64,000 bases of DNA from RPRC01 sp034933285 (GCA_034933285.1 JAYFNT010000002.1:186001-250000); one strand, 5' to 3'; counted from the stretch's first letter, positions 8,480 to 17,421 are shown. Program-made: numbers and translations. Notes: a model not told the origin generated them from the sequence alone.

Positions 8480-9328
8480 ATGACCGATATTTGGACGACA
8501 TTGAAGGTCCTCAACTGGACCAAGGGCTACCTGGCTGAGAAGGGGGTGGAGAACTCCCGTCTCGAGGCTGAATGGCTGCTGTGCGCCGCTCTGGGCATGG
8601 ACCGGGTCGGACTTTACGTCAACTTCGACAAGCCGTTGAGCACTACGGAACTTGCCGCGTGCCGCTCGCTGGTCTCCCGGCGCGCCAAACGTGAGCCGCT
8701 CCAGTACATCCTGGGCAGCCAGGATTTTTACGGTCTCGATTTTGAAGTTGCGCCGGGGGTGCTGATTCCCCGACACGACACCGAGACTCTGGTGCAGGAG
8801 GCAGCAGCAAGGTGCCCGCAGGCAGGCAAGGTGCTTGACATCGGAGTGGGCAGCGGCTGTATTGCCGTGGCCCTGGCAAAGTCGCTTCCCGGTATCGAGA
8901 TGACGGGAAGCGACTCTTCGACAGCGGCCCTGGATCTTGCGGCACGCAATGCCGATCGTCACGGCATCAGGCTGACGCTTGTACACGGCTCTCTGTTCGA
9001 GCCTTTCCAGGGGAGGACGTTCGATCTCATTGTTTCCAATCCGCCCTATATCCCCACGGCCGACCTGGGCACGCTCCAACCCGAGGTGAGAGACCATGAG
9101 CCGCGGCAGGCGCTGGACGGCGGTTTGGACGGCCTGGATTTCTATCGCCTGATCATCCCGGAGGCCCTTGGTCATCTCGATACCGGCGGATGGCTGCTGC
9201 TGGAGATCGGCATCGGCCAGGCGGCAGACGTTATCGGGCTGTTTGAAACGACCGGTTTTTTCACGGAAATTTTTTCCGCCAGGGATCCCGGCGGAATTGA
9301 ACGTGTCATAGGCGGAAGGAAAATATAG
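8480..9328 (+). CDS. prmC: Release factor glutamine methyltransferase
   Basis: A 282-residue S-adenosylmethionine-dependent enzyme that methylates the Gln of the GGQ motif in release factors. The SAM motif DIGVGSG is at 120-126 and the catalytic NPPY at 187-190 (VSNPPYIP). The N-terminal helical bundle that binds the release factor is present. The TTG at 8474 is in frame; the ATG at 8480 is chosen by homology of the N-terminus. prfA and prmC are separated by an unusual repeat-filled gap of 184 bp. Confidence 0.96.
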   Translation: MTDIWTTLKVLNWTKGYLAEKGVENSRLEAEWLLCAALGMDRVGLYVNFDKPLSTTELAACRSLVSRRAKREPLQYILGSQDFYGLDFEVAPGVLIPRHDTETLVQEAAARCPQAGKVLDIGVGSGCIAVALAKSLPGIEMTGSDSSTAALDLAARNADRHGIRLTLVHGSLFEPFQGRTFDLIVSNPPYIPTADLGTLQPEVRDHEPRQALDGGLDGLDFYRLIIPEALGHLDTGGWLLLEIGIGQAADVIGLFETTGFFTEIFSARDPGGIERVIGGRKI

Positions 9329-9409
9329 GGCCGGCTTCATCCTGCCCTTGGTTTAACTCATCAGGCGGAAAACAGCAGGGAACCACCCCATCGATAAAGA
9401 GGTAATGCA

Positions 9410-10666
9410 GTGGACAAATTAATCATCAAGGGAGGGAAGCGCCTGGCCGGGGATATTATGGTCAGCGGCTCCAAGAATGCCTCCCTTCCCATATTCATAG
9501 CGACCATCCTGGCGCCCGGCGCCCATGAGATCCGCAACGTGCCGTTCCTCCGCGATATCAACACCACCATAAAAGTTCTGGAAAGCCTGGGCGCAACCAT
9601 CGAAGGGAACGGCAACGTCGTCAGGATAGATACTGCGGGCTTGAACCGCCATGAGGCAACCTATGACCTGGTAAAGACCATGCGCGCGTCGGTCCTGGTT
9701 CTTGGCCCCCTCCTGGCGCGCTTCGGCAAGGCAAGGGTATCGCTGCCGGGCGGCTGCGCCATCGGAGCGCGCCCCATCAATCTCCATCTGAAGGGGTTGG
9801 AAGCCCTTGGCGCTGAAATCACCCTCGAACACGGTTACGTGGAGGCGAGGGCGCGCAGGCTCAAGGGTGCAAGGATCAATTTCGATGTTTCCACTGTCGG
9901 CGGGACCGAGCAGCTGATGATGGCCGCGGCGACTGCCAAGGGTGAGACGATTCTGGAGAATGCCGCACGCGAGCCTGAAATTACCGACCTGGCGGAAATG
10001 CTCACCGGCATGGGGGCCAGGATTGACGGCGCCGGGACCGACACGATCCGGATCAGCGGCGTGAGCGAACTGCAGCCGGTGGTCCACACGGTAATGCCCG
10101 ACAGGATAGAGGCCGGCACGTTCATGACCGCGGCCGCCATAACCGGGGGTGACGTCCGCATTCACGGCATGCGGCCGGATCATCTAGACGCGCTCATTTT
10201 CAAGCTCCTGGATGCCGGAGTCGAAATCACCCACAAGGACAAGGTGGTTCGGGTGAAGGGCCCGCGCAAGATCAGGAGCGTCAACTTCAAGACCAGGCCC
10301 TATCCCGGCTTCCCCACCGACATGCAGGCCCAGATGATGGCCCTCATGACGGTGGCCGACGGTACCAGCATGATCAGCGAGAACATCTTCGAAAACAGGT
10401 TCATGCATGTTTCCGAACTGCTCCGTTTTGGGGCCGACATTTTCATCGAGGGCAACAGCGCCATGGTGAAGGGGGTGCGCAAGCTTTCCGGCGCACCGGT
10501 CATGGCAACCGACCTCAGGGCTTCGGCCTCTCTCATCCTGGCAGGGCTTGCCGCCGACAACACGACCGAGATTTCCCGGATCTACCATCTCGATCGCGGC
10601 TATGAGGCGATCGAGAAAAAACTGGCCGGGCTGGGCGCGGACATAACAAGGGTCAAAGAAGGATAG
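9410..10666 (+). CDS. murA: UDP-N-acetylglucosamine 1-carboxyvinyltransferase
   Basis: A 418-residue enzyme of the first committed step of peptidoglycan synthesis, transferring enolpyruvate from PEP to UDP-GlcNAc. The catalytic Cys is present at 116 in GGCAIGARP, so it is of the fosfomycin-sensitive type. KNASLPI near residue 22 and the repeated EPSP-like inside-out barrel fold are evident. The start is GTG at 9410 after AAAGAGG. The length is standard. It sits between prmC and hisG, separated from hisG by the second heptamer repeat block. Confidence 0.97.
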   Translation: MDKLIIKGGKRLAGDIMVSGSKNASLPIFIATILAPGAHEIRNVPFLRDINTTIKVLESLGATIEGNGNVVRIDTAGLNRHEATYDLVKTMRASVLVLGPLLARFGKARVSLPGGCAIGARPINLHLKGLEALGAEITLEHGYVEARARRLKGARINFDVSTVGGTEQLMMAAATAKGETILENAAREPEITDLAEMLTGMGARIDGAGTDTIRISGVSELQPVVHTVMPDRIEAGTFMTAAAITGGDVRIHGMRPDHLDALIFKLLDAGVEITHKDKVVRVKGPRKIRSVNFKTRPYPGFPTDMQAQMMALMTVADGTSMISENIFENRFMHVSELLRFGADIFIEGNSAMVKGVRKLSGAPVMATDLRASASLILAGLAADNTTEISRIYHLDRGYEAIEKKLAGLGADITRVKEG

Positions 10667-10670
10667 AAAC

Positions 10671-10872
10671 AGGCGATAGGCGATAGGCGATAGGCAATAG
10701 GCAATAGGCAATAGGCAATGGGCGATAGGCGATAGGCAATAGGTGAAAGGTGAAAAAAGCTGTAAATCCCTTCAAATTTGCTGCCATGTGCCTGATTTAT
10801 AGACTGTATTCATTGTCTTGAGCCTGATTTTGAGCTTTTTCCTATAGCCCATTGCCTATAGCCTATTGCCTG
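10671..10872. repeat. Heptamer repeat block with inverted copy (gap 2)
   Basis: Ten tandem AGGCRAT heptamers run from 10671 to 10741, with one GGGCGAT variant. Inverted heptamers follow at 10841-10872. The block fills the murA-hisG gap and ends just before the hisG start. The two ends can pair as a long hairpin in RNA or single-stranded DNA. Confidence 0.85.
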
Positions 10873-10887
10873 ATTTCAAGGTATAAA

Positions 10888-11526
10888 ATGAGCGATTTCA
10901 TAACCATAGCCATACCCAAGGGCCGCATCCTCCAGGATTCCGTGGCCCTGTTCAAGAAGATCGGCATCAACTGCGAGGAGCTTCTTTCCGACACCCGCAA
11001 GCTCGTTTTCGAGGACCCGGTCCAGAAGATGCGCTACATGATCGTTCGCGCGACCGATGTCCCCACCTATGTGGAATACGGATGCGCCGACCTGGGCATC
11101 GTGGGCAAGGACACCCTCATGGAGCAGGAGAAGGACCTCTACGAGCCTCTCGACCTGAAGTTCGGCTATTGCCGGCTGGTCGTGGCCGAACCTGCCGAGC
11201 TTTCGCGGGTCGACGACCCGGCGAGCTGGGCCAACATCCGTATTGCCACCAAGTATCCCAATGTGACGGAAAAATATTTTGCCGGCAAGGGCGTTCAGGT
11301 GGAGATCATCAAACTCTACGGCTCGATAGAGCTGGCGCCGCTGGTGGGCCTGTCCGAGCGTATCGTGGACCTGGTTTCCACCGGGGAAACCATGCGTCAG
11401 AATGGCCTCGTGGAAGTGGACACCATTGCGGAGATAACCTGTCGGCTGATAGTGAACCGGGCCAGCCTGAAGACCAGGCACAAGAGGATATCCGAAATCC
11501 TAGAAGGACTGGAAAAAGTTTTGTGA
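10888..11526 (+). CDS. hisG: ATP phosphoribosyltransferase, short form
   Basis: A 212-residue enzyme for the first step of histidine synthesis, joining ATP and PRPP. IAIPKGRILQDSV at the N-terminus and ATKYPNVTEKYF and GLSERIVDLVSTGETM further on are family hallmarks. At 212 residues it lacks the C-terminal regulatory domain of long HisG, so it belongs to the short form that needs HisZ. No hisZ lies in the window. An upstream frame reaches back to 10852 but only adds repeat sequence. The AAAATGAG start has no strong ribosome-binding site. Confidence 0.96.
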   Translation: MSDFITIAIPKGRILQDSVALFKKIGINCEELLSDTRKLVFEDPVQKMRYMIVRATDVPTYVEYGCADLGIVGKDTLMEQEKDLYEPLDLKFGYCRLVVAEPAELSRVDDPASWANIRIATKYPNVTEKYFAGKGVQVEIIKLYGSIELAPLVGLSERIVDLVSTGETMRQNGLVEVDTIAEITCRLIVNRASLKTRHKRISEILEGLEKVL

Positions 11527-11570
11527 TCGTCTTTTTCTTATATCACACTTCACGGGAAGATTTGGGTTGG

Positions 11571-11622
11571 TAACCCTTCTCCATTAGGGAGAAGGTGCCC
11601 TGAAAGGGCGGATGAGGGGTGG
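11571..11622. repeat. REP-like double hairpin between hisG and hisD
   Basis: CCTTCTCC-ATTA-GGGAGAAGG is followed by GCCC-TGAAA-GGGC and then GGATGAGGGG. The same order of hairpin, small hairpin and G-rich tail occurs after rpoD at 22120-22166, so this is a dispersed element. Confidence 0.65.
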
Positions 11623-11682
11623 TTACTTCTATAACTGTCATGGTTGCGGGTCCGTATGAACTGCGCCGGAAACGGATTGCCA

Positions 11683-12984
11683 ATGAAATTTCTTGATATG
11701 CGGGATGCCGGTTTTGAAGAACAATTCGCCGGCATTCTTTCCCGCGGCGAGCAGGTGGTCAAAGAGGTCGAGGCTGCGGTCCTGGAGATCATCGCCGATG
11801 TCCGCTCTCGTGGCGATGCCGCTCTGCTGGACTATACGAAGCGCTTTGACTGTCTCGACACGGATGCCGCGGGGCTGCTCATTACCGCTGACGCCATTGA
11901 TCGCGCCTTTGCCGCAGTGAGCGAAGAGGATATCGCCACGCTCAGGCTGGCTGTGGAGCGTGTGACCCGCTTCCATGAGAAACAGAAGCAGAAGAGCTGG
12001 CTTGACACCGGGGAGGACGGAATCCTCCTGGGGCAGAAGGTCACCCCCCTGGAGCGGGTCGGCATCTATGTCCCGGGCGGAAAGGCGAGCTATCCCAGCA
12101 GCGTGATAATGAATGCCGTGCCGGCGCGGGTGGCCGGGGTGTCCGAGATCATCATGGTTGTCCCCGCTCCCGGCGGCGAGATCAATCCCCATGTCCTGGT
12201 TGCCGCACGCCTCTCCGGTGTGGACCGGATCTTCCGCATCGGCGGCGCCCAGGCGGTAGCCGCGCTCGCGTACGGAACCGATACGATTCCCCGGGTGGAC
12301 AAGATCACCGGTCCCGGTAACATTTATGTGGCAACGGCAAAGAAGCTGGTGTTCGGCCAGGTGGGGATCGATATGATCGCCGGTCCCAGCGAGATTCTGG
12401 TTATCAATGACGGCAGCGGCTCGCCGGTCCATGTGGCCGCGGACCTTTTGTCCCAGGCGGAACACGATGAACTGGCCTCGGCGATGCTTATCACCACTGA
12501 CCGTGAATTCGGCGAACGGGTGGTGGCTGAGGTGGAGCGGCAGCTCGGTCTGCTCAAGCGCGGGGAGATCGCACGCAAATCCTGGAACGAATACGGGGTC
12601 GTCATGGTGGCGGCTTCGCTCAAGGAGGCGATCGGTTTTTCCAACCGCCTTGCGCCGGAACACCTGGAACTGGCGGTTGCCGACCCCTTCGAGATCCTGC
12701 CTGCCATCCGCAACGCCGGCGCCATTTTTCTCGGCCATTACACTCCTGAGTCCGCGGGCGATTACCTTGCAGGTCCGAACCATACACTCCCAACCGGCGG
12801 CACAGCCCGGTTCTTCTCCCCTCTGTCAGTGGACGATTTCATCAAGAAGTCGTCGCTCATCTATTTTTCCCGGGGGGCGCTCGACAGGCTCTCCAGCGAT
12901 ATCATTCGCCTGGCCGGGCTGGAGGGCCTGGATGCCCACGGCCGCTCGGTCAGCGTCAGAATGACAGAAAGGAAGGAACCATGA
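11683..12984 (+). CDS. hisD: Histidinol dehydrogenase
   Basis: A 433-residue zinc enzyme oxidising histidinol to histidine with two NAD, the last step of the pathway. VGIYVPGGKASYPSSV, FRIGGAQAVAALAYGT, KITGPGNIYV and DMIAGPSEILVI are family blocks, and the conserved C-terminal LPTGGTARFFSPLSVDDF is present. The ATG at 11683 gives standard length; an in-frame TTG at 11644 is less likely. It overlaps hisC by 4 bp. Confidence 0.97.
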   Translation: MKFLDMRDAGFEEQFAGILSRGEQVVKEVEAAVLEIIADVRSRGDAALLDYTKRFDCLDTDAAGLLITADAIDRAFAAVSEEDIATLRLAVERVTRFHEKQKQKSWLDTGEDGILLGQKVTPLERVGIYVPGGKASYPSSVIMNAVPARVAGVSEIIMVVPAPGGEINPHVLVAARLSGVDRIFRIGGAQAVAALAYGTDTIPRVDKITGPGNIYVATAKKLVFGQVGIDMIAGPSEILVINDGSGSPVHVAADLLSQAEHDELASAMLITTDREFGERVVAEVERQLGLLKRGEIARKSWNEYGVVMVAASLKEAIGFSNRLAPEHLELAVADPFEILPAIRNAGAIFLGHYTPESAGDYLAGPNHTLPTGGTARFFSPLSVDDFIKKSSLIYFSRGALDRLSSDIIRLAGLEGLDAHGRSVSVRMTERKEP

Positions 12985-14033
12985 ACCTTCTCCGTCCGAA
13001 CATAGCATCCATGGCTGGATATGTGCCCGGCTTCCAGCCTCCCGATGGGGAGGTGTTCGTCAAGCTGAATTCAAACGAGAACCCCTATCCGCCTTCACCG
13101 GCCGTGGTCGCGGCGATCCTCGACGAACTGGGAAAAGACGGCGCTTCTCTGCGCAAGTATCCTAGCGCTTCCAGCCGGAATCTACGCGAGATCGCCGGCC
13201 GGCTGTACGGTTTCGATCCTGAATGGGTCATCATGGCCAACGGCTCGGACGAGGTGCTCAACAACCTGATCCGGGCCTGCGCGGGCGAGGGGGATGAAAT
13301 AGCATATGTGCATCCCTCCTATTCATATTATGTGACCCTTGCGGAGGTGCAGGGCGCGCGGGTCAGGACCTTCGGGTTGACTGATGATTTCCGTATCGCC
13401 GGATTCCCGGAAAAGTATGAAGGAAAGGTATTCTTCCTCACCACCCCCAATGCGCCCCTGGGGTTCGCCTTTCCCCTCGACTATATCGACGAGCTGGCAA
13501 CCCGCTGTGAGGGAATCCTGGTGGTCGACGAAGCATACGTGGATTTTGCGGACTGCAATGCACTTGATCTTCTGAAAAAACATGAGAACATGGTGGTGAC
13601 CCGGACCCTGTCCAAGAGCTATTCCCTTGCCGGGATGCGGCTCGGACTGGCCATCGCCCGCCCCGCGCTCATCCAGGCCCTTGACAAGATCCGCGACCAC
13701 TACAACCTGGACCGCCTCGCCCAGGCCGCCTGCGGCGCGGCCCTCCTGGACCAGGACTACTTCCGCGACTGCATCCGCAAGGTCCGCGAGTCCAGGGAGT
13801 GGTTCTCCACCCGGTTGCGGGGGCTCGGCTTCGACGTGTTGCCGTCCCAGGGCAATTACGTATTTGCCTCACCGCCGGACCGGGATGCGAAACGTGTCTA
13901 TGAAGGCCTGTTCCAGCGCCGCATACTGGTGCGCCACTTCACCGATCCGCTCCTTGCCCACGGCCTCCGCATCACCATCGGCACGCGGGAGGAGATGGAA
14001 CAAACCGTTTCCGCAATCAGGGAAATCAGCTGA
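12981..14033 (+). CDS. hisC: Histidinol-phosphate aminotransferase
   Basis: A 350-residue PLP enzyme converting imidazole acetol phosphate to histidinol phosphate. The PLP lysine is K212 in TLSKSYSLAGMRLG; VVDEAYVDF holds the PLP-ring Asp/Tyr, and LNSNENPYPPSP is the N-terminal substrate loop. The segment usually read as NPNNPTG is TTPNAPLG here, a mild variant. Its start overlaps the end of hisD (ATGA), which indicates translational coupling. Confidence 0.96.
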   Translation: MNLLRPNIASMAGYVPGFQPPDGEVFVKLNSNENPYPPSPAVVAAILDELGKDGASLRKYPSASSRNLREIAGRLYGFDPEWVIMANGSDEVLNNLIRACAGEGDEIAYVHPSYSYYVTLAEVQGARVRTFGLTDDFRIAGFPEKYEGKVFFLTTPNAPLGFAFPLDYIDELATRCEGILVVDEAYVDFADCNALDLLKKHENMVVTRTLSKSYSLAGMRLGLAIARPALIQALDKIRDHYNLDRLAQAACGAALLDQDYFRDCIRKVRESREWFSTRLRGLGFDVLPSQGNYVFASPPDRDAKRVYEGLFQRRILVRHFTDPLLAHGLRITIGTREEMEQTVSAIREIS

Positions 14034-14051
14034 TCACACAAGGAGGATTCC

Positions 14052-14639
14052 ATGCCAAGAACCGCCGTTGTGGAAAGAGTGACCAAGGAAACCCGCATCA
14101 GGCTCTCCCTCGGACTTGACGGCAGCGGTGAGTCCAAGGTCTGCACCTCGGTGCCTTTCCTGGATCACATGCTGGACCTGTTTTCCCGGCACGGCCTGTT
14201 CGATCTCCAGGTGGAGGCCCAGGGGGATATCGACATCGACTTTCACCACACCGTGGAGGATATCGGGATTGTTCTGGGCGAAGCATTGAAACGTGCCCTT
14301 GGCGCCAAGGAAGGCATCAGCCGTTACGGCCATGCAACGGTGCCGATGGACGAAACCCTTGCTTCCGCGACCATCGATCTGTCCGGCCGCCCTTACCTGT
14401 GCTTCAACGTGCCGCTTCCCAAGGTGAAGATCGGGGAGTTCGACGTGGAGCTGGTGAGGGAGTTTTTCCAGGCTTTCGCGAATTCCGGCAGCCTGAATCT
14501 CCACGTGAACCTGAAATATGGCGAGAATGTGCACCACATCGTGGAGGCGTGCTTCAAGGCCTTTGCCAGGGCGCTGGACGGGGCCACCCGCCCGGATCCG
14601 AGGGTAACGGGTGTCCTCTCCACCAAGGGGCAACTGTAA
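14052..14639 (+). CDS. hisB: Imidazoleglycerol-phosphate dehydratase
   Basis: A 195-residue monofunctional HisB (no phosphatase domain). The manganese-binding His clusters are visible: FLDHMLDLFSRHG, DIDFHHTVED and GENVHHIVEACFK. The enzyme dehydrates imidazole glycerol phosphate. The ATG at 14052 follows AAGGAGG. A 142-bp inverted-repeat element lies between this gene and hisH. Confidence 0.97.
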   Translation: MPRTAVVERVTKETRIRLSLGLDGSGESKVCTSVPFLDHMLDLFSRHGLFDLQVEAQGDIDIDFHHTVEDIGIVLGEALKRALGAKEGISRYGHATVPMDETLASATIDLSGRPYLCFNVPLPKVKIGEFDVELVREFFQAFANSGSLNLHVNLKYGENVHHIVEACFKAFARALDGATRPDPRVTGVLSTKGQL

Positions 14640-14781
14640 CAGGCTGTTGAAAAACTATTGCGGAGTCCGTCTGCGGCGTTGCGCGGTGCTCACACCCTCG
14701 CCTATCTAAGTGATATGTCTCGGGTGCTGCGCTCGGTGCGCCTTGCATCCGAACTTCCTCATGACGTTTTTGAACAGCCTG
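14640..14781. mobile_element. MITE-like inverted-repeat element in the his operon
   Basis: The element is bounded by CAGGCTGTTGAAAAAC and its inverted partner GTTTTTGAACAGCCTG, matching at 15 of 16 positions. It is 142 bp, carries no coding sequence and has partly self-complementary interior. One arm also occurs alone at 2337-2356. This is the form of a small non-autonomous element; no target duplication is obvious. Confidence 0.6.
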
Positions 14782-14816
14782 TCAGAGTGGGCGGAAATCA
14801 AATTTCAGAGGCCTTT

Positions 14817-15440
14817 ATGATAGCGATAATCGATTACGGCATGGGCAACCTGCGCTCGGTGCAGAAGGCCTTCGAGAAGGTGAGCCTCGATGCCAGGGTC
14901 ACTGCGGACCCCAAGGTGGTGCTGGAGGCGGAACGTGTAGTTCTGCCCGGTGTCGGCGCTTTTCGGGACTGTATCAGGAACCTGGAGGAAGGCGGGTTCA
15001 TTGAACCGATCCTGAGGGTGATCCGGGAGGGCCGGCCTTTCCTGGGCATCTGTCTGGGTCTCCAGTTGCTTTTCACGGAAAGCGAGGAATTCGGGCTGCA
15101 CCGCGGGCTGAATGTCATTCCGGGCAGGGTGCTGCGTTTTCCCGACGGCATGAAGGAGGGGAACGAAGATCTCAAGGTTCCACACATGGGCTGGAACCAG
15201 CTCTCCATCAGGCGCCGCCCGCCGGCCCTTGCCGGGATCCCGGACGGCTCGAATTTCTATTTCGTGCATTCCTATTACGTCAAGCCGGATGATCCCTCCG
15301 TGGTTGCGACCACGACGGATTACGGCGGAGAGTTCTGTTCTTCCGTATGGAAGGACAACATCGTCGCCACCCAGTTCCACCCGGAAAAGTCCCAGGAAAA
15401 GGGGCTCGCCATTCTGAAAAACTTTGGAGAGATGAAATGA
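14817..15440 (+). CDS. hisH: Imidazole glycerol phosphate synthase, glutaminase subunit
   Basis: A 207-residue class I glutamine amidotransferase that supplies ammonia to HisF. The nucleophile is C79 in GICLGLQLLF, and the catalytic pair is H188 and E190 in QFHPEKSQ. IDYGMGNLRSV is the N-terminal signature. The start at 14817 is chosen over frame extension into the repeat element. It overlaps hisA by 4 bp. Confidence 0.97.
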   Translation: MIAIIDYGMGNLRSVQKAFEKVSLDARVTADPKVVLEAERVVLPGVGAFRDCIRNLEEGGFIEPILRVIREGRPFLGICLGLQLLFTESEEFGLHRGLNVIPGRVLRFPDGMKEGNEDLKVPHMGWNQLSIRRRPPALAGIPDGSNFYFVHSYYVKPDDPSVVATTTDYGGEFCSSVWKDNIVATQFHPEKSQEKGLAILKNFGEMK

Positions 15441-16162
15441 TCGTTATCCCGGCCATAGACCTGAAGGACGGTCGGTGCGTCCGCCTGGAGCAGGGGCTCA
15501 TGGAGCGAGACACGGTTTTTTGCGACAGCCCTGCCGGGCAGGCGCGTGCCTGGCAGGACCAGGGAGCGGAACTGCTCCACATCGTCGATCTCAACGGCGC
15601 CTTTGCCGGCGAGCCGAGGAACCGTTCCTCCATCGAGGAAATCGTAGGGACGGTTTCCATCCCCACCCAACTGGGCGGGGGAATCCGGGACCTTGAAACA
15701 ATCGAAGCGTACCTGTCCCTCGGCATAGGAAGAGTCATCCTGGGCACTGCCGCCCAGCGGAACCCCAAGCTGGTGGAGGACGCATGCCGCCGTTTCCCCG
15801 GACGGATCGTGGTCGGCATAGACGCGAAAAACGGCATGGTCGCGGTCCAGGGATGGGCCGAGGTGACCGGCGTGACCGCCCGGGAGTTGGCATCCCGGTT
15901 CGAGGGGTATGGGGTCGCAGCCATCATTTACACGGACATCGCCCGGGACGGCATGCTGAGCGGACCCAATATCGATGCCACCCGGGAGCTGGCTGAAGCC
16001 ATATCCATCCCCGTGATCGCATCGGGAGGGGTGTCCACCCTGGCCGACATAACAAACCTTATGGCCATTGAAGCCAGCGGAGTGACCGGGGTCATTACCG
16101 GCAAGGCCTTGTACACCGGGGCGTTCAGTTTGGCCGATGCCATTGCGCTCACGAAGAAATGA
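15437..16162 (+). CDS. hisA: ProFAR isomerase HisA
   Basis: A 241-residue (beta-alpha)8 barrel enzyme that isomerises ProFAR to PRFAR. IPAIDLKDGRCVRL holds the N-terminal catalytic Asp, and YTDIARDGMLSGPN the second catalytic Asp. The half-barrel phosphate sites GGGIR and ASGGVS are present. The start ATGA overlaps the hisH stop. A hairpin separates it from hisF. Confidence 0.97.
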   Translation: MIVIPAIDLKDGRCVRLEQGLMERDTVFCDSPAGQARAWQDQGAELLHIVDLNGAFAGEPRNRSSIEEIVGTVSIPTQLGGGIRDLETIEAYLSLGIGRVILGTAAQRNPKLVEDACRRFPGRIVVGIDAKNGMVAVQGWAEVTGVTARELASRFEGYGVAAIIYTDIARDGMLSGPNIDATRELAEAISIPVIASGGVSTLADITNLMAIEASGVTGVITGKALYTGAFSLADAIALTKK

Positions 16163-16194
16163 TTGAACTGAGCATGACCCATAGGGTTTTGTAG

Positions 16195-16223
16195 GGGCAC
16201 CCCCCTGTGGGTGCCCTTTATTT
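16195..16223 (+). terminator. Terminator-like hairpin between hisA and hisF
   Basis: GGGCACCC pairs perfectly with GGGTGCCC around a 6-nt loop and is followed by TTTATTT. It lies inside an otherwise continuous operon, so it may reduce expression of hisF-hisE or be a dispersed repeat (it resembles a GTAGGGGC-type intergenic repeat). Confidence 0.5.
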
Positions 16224-16270
16224 CGGCAGGCACAGGTGCTTGCTCCTAACAAAATTACCGGAGAAAGTCG

Positions 16271-17032
16271 ATGCTGACCAAGCGAATAATTCCCTGTCTG
16301 GACGTGAAGGGGGGGCGGGTGGTAAAAGGGGTGCAGTTCCTGGAGCTGCGCGACGCCGGAGATCCTGTGGAAATTGCCGAAATCTATGACCGGCAGGGCG
16401 CCGACGAGCTCACCTTTCTCGATATCACGGCATCATCGGACCAGCGGGACATAATAATCGAAGTAGTCCGCCGGACAGCCGAGCGTGTCTTCATGCCGCT
16501 GACAGTGGGCGGCGGAGTGCGCACTGTCGATGATATCAGACGGCTCCTGAATGCAGGCGCGGACAAAGTTTCCATCAATACCGCCGCGGTTCACCATCCC
16601 GAATTCGTCAAGGAGGCAGCGGAGCGGTTCGGATCACAATGCACCGTGGTTGCCATCGATGCCAGACGGGTGCCGGGAGAGGATCGCTGGGAAGTCTATA
16701 CACATGGCGGAAGGAATGCCACCGGCATAGATGCCGTGGAGTGGGCCCAGCGCATGGAGGAATTCGGCGCGGGCGAGATTCTTCTCACCAGCATGGACTG
16801 CGACGGCACTAAGGACGGCTACGATCTTTCCCTGACCCGTACCGTAGTTGACGCAGTTGCTATTCCCGTGATCGCATCGGGCGGAGTGGGAAATCTGGAG
16901 CACCTCTATGAAGGGTTCACCGCCGGGGGTGCAAGCGCATGCCTGGCAGCATCGATCTTCCACTATCGGGAGTACACTATCGGCGAAGCCAAGCAGTATC
17001 TCAAAGAGAAAGGTGTATCGGTGAGGTCATGA
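16271..17032 (+). CDS. hisF: Imidazole glycerol phosphate synthase, cyclase subunit
   Basis: A 253-residue barrel enzyme that, with ammonia from HisH, forms IGP and AICAR. RIIPCLDVKGGRVVKG carries the catalytic Asp near residue 11, and LTSMDCDGTKDGYD the second Asp. TVGGGVRT and ASGGVGN are phosphate sites. The start follows CCGGAGAAAG. Its stop overlaps the start of hisE. Confidence 0.98.
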   Translation: MLTKRIIPCLDVKGGRVVKGVQFLELRDAGDPVEIAEIYDRQGADELTFLDITASSDQRDIIIEVVRRTAERVFMPLTVGGGVRTVDDIRRLLNAGADKVSINTAAVHHPEFVKEAAERFGSQCTVVAIDARRVPGEDRWEVYTHGGRNATGIDAVEWAQRMEEFGAGEILLTSMDCDGTKDGYDLSLTRTVVDAVAIPVIASGGVGNLEHLYEGFTAGGASACLAASIFHYREYTIGEAKQYLKEKGVSVRS

Positions 17033-17385
17033 TGACAACCGGCGCAAAGGAAACAGGGTGTAACGGCCAAGCCGCTGTTCTCGACGCTCTGTACGGGGTG
17101 ATACTGGAACGGAAGGCGAATCCTTCCGATTCATCATATACCGTATCACTCTTTCGAAAGGGAATCGACACCATACTGAAGAAAATGGGCGAAGAGGCGA
17201 TAGAGGTGGTGATCGCGGGCAAGGCAGGAAAACGGGAGGAAATTGTCTATGAGACGGCAGACCTCCTGTATCATCTGCTGGTTCTGCTCGGATTCTATGA
17301 CATCGAGCCCGAGGAAATCTATGCGGAGCTGCGCAGACGTTTCGGCATTTCGGGGATTCAGGAAAAAGAATCCAGGAAGAAGTGA
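17029..17385 (+). CDS. hisE: Phosphoribosyl-ATP pyrophosphatase
   Basis: A 118-residue monofunctional HisE that hydrolyses PR-ATP to PR-AMP, the second step. KKMGEEAIEVVIAG and YETADLLYHLLVLL contain the acidic Mg-binding residues of the MazG-like fold. Two consecutive ATG codons (17029 and 17032) are possible; the first overlaps the hisF stop. A fused hisI is absent, so PR-AMP cyclohydrolase must be encoded elsewhere. Confidence 0.94.
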   Translation: MMTTGAKETGCNGQAAVLDALYGVILERKANPSDSSYTVSLFRKGIDTILKKMGEEAIEVVIAGKAGKREEIVYETADLLYHLLVLLGFYDIEPEEIYAELRRRFGISGIQEKESRKK

Positions 17386-17421
17386 ATTTTATTGGTACAG
17401 CAAAAAAACGGCATATTTTTC

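Noticed and set aside
10671..10743. Heptamer array as a possible CRISPR
   Set aside because: The units are 7 bp without spacers, so it is a tandem repeat and not a CRISPR array. No cas gene is near.
14640..14781. A complete insertion sequence in the his operon
   Set aside because: At 142 bp it cannot encode a transposase, so it is listed as MITE-like only.
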